This document shows, piece by piece, positions 59,676 to 64,000 of a stretch of 64,000 bases of DNA (positions are counted from its first letter, which is position 1; each line of letters begins with the position of its first letter). The stretch comes from Brachionus rotundiformis (lineage: Eukaryota; Rotifera; Eurotatoria; Ploima; Brachionidae): positions 1,181,619 through 1,245,618 of the forward strand of contig JAESIW010000180.1 of assembly GCA_016802295.1 (NCBI GenBank). The letters run 5' to 3'. Below the pieces are notes generated by a model. The model was not told the origin of the DNA, did no database searches, and worked only from the letters and a program-made list of their open reading frames with translations. The translations under genes and the position numbers were made by a program.

Positions 59676-62600
59676 ATGCTCGATATAAATGTCAAGACGA
59701 TTGACGGCCAAAATCGGTCATACTCGGTGCCCGAAAACGTAACTTATTCTTTTTTATATTAAGGTTAAAATTGATGCTAAAACTTTATTATAGTACTCGG
59801 TCAAGCAATTCAAAGAGAAAATTGCTTCCTCATTGGTAAAAAATTGTCTTACTCTTTTAGAGCAAACATTTTTAACCATATTTTTTACCAGAATATTCCA
59901 ATAGAGCGTCAGCGCTTAATATTCCAAGGCAGAGAGCTCAAAGAGAACAGCTTGCTTAACGAATTCGGTACTGGAAAATATTCCATTTATTATATATTAA
60001 TTAATGTGAAATTTCAATTTAATTTTAATAATTAAAAAATAAAAGATGTAAATGGTAAAACAATTCACTTGGTACAAAGAGTTGTACCAACTCAAACCGA
60101 CAATAGACAAAGAGAAAGCACAGAACCAGCATCGACTAATCAAACACAACCTGATATGCAGAACATAATCCAACAATTGATTGGTGGACTTGGCGAGTTT
60201 GGTCAAAATGCAACATTTAACACGACCACTTCAGGCGATTCAAATGGAATGGAAGTTCACATAGATTTGGGTAATGTTTCTCAAATAGTCAACGAAAACG
60301 ATATCCGTTCGCGTATCCGCAACTTACGCCGATTCTTGTCGATGGCCGATGCTCGCCTAAACCGCTTAAGGGAGATTCAAAGCGGAGCACCACTAGATGA
60401 CACACCAAATAGCACCATTATTGTAGGTTCTATTCAGACCACTGCTGCACTCACAGATGGTAATAACATTATAAGATTTGAGAGTAATTCTCAAAACATT
60501 CGCGGACCAATCGATCCACGAATTTTGTCCATGGCCGGAGTTTATCCGCCCAATAATGAGCCAGCACCGAGCCAGACTTCGGAACCATCAGTCAATCAAG
60601 GCAATCAGGATGCAACCAATCAGTCTCCAGAGCCTGAGGCAAGCCAAACTGAAGCTCCCACAGCACAGGAAAACAACACTAATCAGAGCATTGGAGTTGA
60701 GGTATTGGCAGAAATGGCCCAATCAGTTATGGACAGCTATTCAAGATTTTTGCCATATTTACAGCAGTACCATTCAATGCTTTTAAATGATGCAAATGAA
60801 GCGCCAGAATCACCAAATTCTAACTCGACCAGCAACACATTTAATTTCAATAACAGTGCGGCCAATCCGAACATAATTCTTCTTGGTGGCGACAATCGTC
60901 GCCAACGATTTTGCAACAACATAAATGACATGATGCATCTATTGGGACATTTGTTCCACAATTTGAGCGATTTGCATGTAAACATAAGAGATAGGCCACC
61001 ACGACAAATGCACACAATGAGCTCTATGTCACATGCAAGCTCGGCTATCATAAGAAGTGCAGTTCCAGTTGAGGCCACCATTCAAATACCACTTCATGTT
61101 GGAACAGGTCCTGTATCTTCAGGAACAAATAATAGCCAAATTTTTGTCAATCGCCGCCCTAGGTCAAGTCAATCGGTTTCTGGCACAGACAATTTGTCAC
61201 GACCATCCCAGCCTGGTCCTTTACCGCGCACAGCTCCTAATCAACGCTCATCCCAGCCCTCTATGCCATTTTCGAACTATTCAACCGCAAATTCCTACGA
61301 CCAATATCTTCCGTGTAACTCGGTGCATTTTTACAATTCGTACCAGCCGGGACAACAGGCCCAGCGGCGTCAACAAAGCAATCAAGCCCAGCCAAATCAG
61401 CCTAATCAGTCAAATCAGCAATCAGCTGGAACAACTCCACAACCAAACGACATATCGCGCCTTTTAACCAACTTTTTATCCTCTACATTAAGAAATTCGA
61501 ACAATCCGGACCAAATACGAGTCAATGTAGGCTCGTCTCCAGGACAAATAAATGTAACCAATTTGTCAGAAAATACCACACCAACTACACAAACACCCAC
61601 ATCGACGCCATTGATTAATTCGCCACGCGGCTCTTCGGCCAACATGGCTAATCTAGGCTCCATGCTATTGGGCAACTCAAACCCTTTCAGCCAGCTTTTT
61701 TCTCGCCCTAATCAACCATCGAGTCAAGACCGAGTCACTGGAGCAATTTTGCGTGAAGCTGTTAACCTCATGAACTCACCAAATCAGAACGAATCGAGGC
61801 TTAACCAACCACTAAGGGAATTTATGCGCATGTTTGGAATGAATGATCAAGAAGAAGAATTTACCAACAGCTCAACTGGTCAGCCTTCGATGATCAATTC
61901 ATTTAATATTTTTTTTCAATCATTGACCATCAGAGACATGATCGACTTGGCCAGAGGTGGAAATTCGCACCGAGTTTTTGAACAGACCAGACAACCTCTA
62001 AGACAATTCATATTGGACAACCTCAGTCTATCAAATGAGAGCTTTCTGACACCAGCTCATTGTGCTCAAATGGCTGACCGATTCTACACAGACATTATGG
62101 AGGACGAGAATGGCCTGGATATTTGTTTTGACGAATTCGAGCTAGTTGATGAGAAAATTGATCTTGAAAAATCTTTTGAAAATGTTTTCAAGCATAATTT
62201 TAAAATAATTTTTAATCATTTGTTTGACAATTCGTATCCAAATAGTGGCACAGCGACAGAAAGGACCTGGAGCTTGGTGCTTTTTGAACATTTTCGCAAT
62301 TTTTTAGCTCAAATAGTAAACCTGTTCAGAGCTTGTGTGAGAAACGCGGACACCAAGTTGCTTCAGTTGGCTGTTGACATGGTCTGTACAGGACTGAGTC
62401 CAATCAATTCTGGCTCCATGAGCAACCTATTTGGACCACTTGAATCTTTCATTAGGAACCATGTGCAAGGCATTTTAAATGGGGTGTCCACCAATCGAAG
62501 CATTGTAGAGAACTTGATTGTTTACAAAGAGCAAAGAGAAGAACCCCAATCTGTGCTAAACACCGAAGACGAATACAAATCATTGGAGTCAAATAGCTCT

Positions 62601-63101
62601 GATACCGCTTCGTCCACACTTTCCGGAAGTACTATGGACATAGATGAACAATTTAATCAGAAAGATGGACGAAAGATTAGGCCAGAATGGTTGCCTATAG
62701 TTGAGCATGATAGCCAACAACTGAGCGAAAACAAAGGACGTAATTTTTCAGACGCCTATTGTTCAGGGATGCCAGCCAAGAAGCGCAGAATTTTGTCCTC
62801 TAAAAGAGACTTATTAAAAGAAAATTTGTTTAGAAAGGTTCTGGAAAGAACCATGCAGAATGTTAAGCTAAAATCAAATGCAACCCAAGAGGAAATGATT
62901 GAACAAACGCTCAAAAAATCCGAACTCGTCGACTATTTTGATGAAGAATTCGATTTGGCTATCACTGAGAGGCTTAGAAATGATACCGATCTTTTAGATA
63001 TAGTAAAAAGTGAGACAGCTGATTCAGAAAATCAAAATGACAATTGTTCCATTATCTATAATAAAGGGAGATATTCGAATAGTAGAAAGAGACTTAAATA
63101 A
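59676..63101 (+). CDS. BAG6: BAG6/Scythe, chaperone for tail-anchored and mislocalised proteins
   Basis: Four exons (59676-59738, 59794-59835, 59892-59967, 60046-63101) encode 1078 residues. The first three exons build the N-terminal ubiquitin-like domain (MLDINVKTIDGQ, VKQFKEKIASS, IPIERQRLIFQGRELKENSL, then VNGKTIHLVQRV), which a model starting in the last exon would miss. The centre is a Pro/Gln/Asn/Ser-rich disordered region with conserved islands: RIRNLRRFLSMADARL, FLPYLQQYHSML, LLGHLFHNLSDLHVNIRDRP. The C-terminus has the family-defining RPEWLPIVEHD and SDAYCSGMPAKKRR, next to the nuclear localisation signal and BAG-like domain. BAG6, with UBL4A and TRC35, shields hydrophobic proteins and passes tail-anchored clients to TRC40, or targets failures for degradation. 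Confidence 0.95.
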
Positions 63102-64000
63102 ATGTTTGTATTTAAGCGTGTAACTGTGTGTTGAAAAGCAATATGAATGATATTTTTTTGTTTTTTTCTCAAAATTTTTTAAAATTTAAAATAAAATTTA
63201 TTAATTAACTGATTAGACTACTTGAAATTGAATTTAAATTCTTATTCAAATCCTCATATGAATGAAGAATAGTAAAAAATTAGAAATTTATATGGTCAAA
63301 TGCAGAGTTGTTTTTGAGTCACAAGTCAATGACTTGACTTTTTTAAAAAATTTCCAACTCGTCTAAAACAGGCTATTTATTATTAATTTTTAGTTTTTAA
63401 TGAAAATTTAAATTTAAAGACTAAGGTTTTTTAAATTTTGAAAAAATTTATCATTTATTTGCAAATTATAAGTAATTTACTTCAATTTAAAAAAAATTTA
63501 AGTCAACTTTTCAATTTCAACTGTGACTTATAAACAAGTCTGGTCAGATGTGTTTCAGTAAAAATCCATTCTGTTGGTAAAATGTGTGTAAGATGTTATT
63601 CGATTCACAATTGGCCATGACCATTTGGTGATATTAATTGATTATTTGCTGGATAAGCTGGTCACGTTTTTGGTTTCTGATAGCATTTTCCTTTTAAGTC
63701 TATAGAGAAGGGATTAATATTTTTAAATTATTACTTAAGCCAATTTAATTATTAAAGATTTTTTTTAAATATTTTTCTTCATGAATTTTCCTTTTATAAC
63801 TTTTTAAAAAAAAATGAAATTAAGTCAAGTCAAGACTTTGACTTAAAACTGTGACTTAAAAGCAAGTCTGGAATAGATGATGCACATTTTGTGTATGGAC
63901 TATCGCCATGTTTAACCATATCTTTCAGTCTTAACGGTTAAACAAAACAAAATTTAAGTCTAAATATTTAATAAAACATAAAAGCAAATATCAAAATGAA
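63102..64000. other. Repeat-rich 3' flank of BAG6
   Basis: No gene. AAGTC/GACTT inverted motifs recur: CAAGTCA-A-TGACTTG at 63323-63337, AACTGTGACTTATAAACAAG at 63519, and a close variant AACTGTGACTTAAAAGCAAG at 63847. A third copy of the 20-mer is at 34025 in an alkaline phosphatase intron. Confidence 0.6.

Noticed and set aside
1..64000. CRISPR arrays, bacterial operons, rRNA or tRNA genes
   Set aside because: None seen; genes have spliceosomal introns and animal families, and no regular repeat-spacer pattern exists.

Overview
This is animal nuclear DNA. It is strongly A+T-rich and holds compact multi-exon genes with GT-AG introns, mostly 34-60 nt long. The gene set is metazoan: a DEG/ENaC channel, a secreted matrix metalloproteinase with a hemopexin domain, a RIG-I-like helicase, axonemal genes, BAG6 and GET1. 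Scattered 5'-truncated LINE fragments and small inverted-repeat elements fill the intergenic DNA. Base composition, tiny introns and the LINE style suggest a small spiralian, perhaps a Brachionus-type rotifer, but the sequence alone does not prove this. All gene models below were joined by hand from reading frame, splice dinucleotides and family similarity. Many apparent TTG/GTG starts were rejected in favour of ATG starts or upstream exons.

Layout, left to right. 1-12.6 kb: FAM136A (+) and GET1/WRB (+) lie 154 bp apart, then a KCTD-type BTB gene (-), then nearly 6 kb without a convincing gene. 12.6-19.7 kb: broken fragments of NHLRC2 and of a DEG/ENaC gene, followed by the intact DEG/ENaC gene (-), a LINE fragment (+) and intact NHLRC2 (-). 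21.7-25.7 kb: USP14 (+) and TMEM129 (+). 26.3-36.0 kb: two alkaline phosphatase paralogues in tandem (+), separated by almost 4 kb of repeat debris including a 167-bp TA-flanked inverted-repeat element and a larger repeat-armed element. 36.3-40.7 kb: matrix metalloproteinase (-) and aquaglyceroporin (+). 41-48.8 kb: LINE fragment, then AXDND1 (-) head-to-head with SPEF1 (+), two cilia genes sharing a short promoter with two RFX X-box-like sites. 49.2-49.8 kb: a 639-bp element with long terminal inverted repeats. 50.9-53.9 kb: nucleostemin/GNL3-type GTPase (-) head-to-head with an R3HCC1L-like gene (+). 54.9-55.7 kb: a frameshifted coding remnant of unknown family. 56.2-63.1 kb: LGP2-like RIG-I-like receptor (-) and BAG6 (+).

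Functional links. BAG6 and GET1 act at successive steps of tail-anchored protein delivery to the ER. USP14 and TMEM129 also belong to ubiquitin/ER protein quality control. AXDND1 and SPEF1 are both axoneme/sperm-flagellum proteins, and their shared promoter carries matching sites for the ciliary regulator RFX; this is the best-supported regulatory unit in the window. I did not find a wholly new multi-gene system. The most unusual items are the double X-box promoter, a polybasic insert in the metalloproteinase, the LGP2-like receptor and several uncharacterised inverted-repeat elements.
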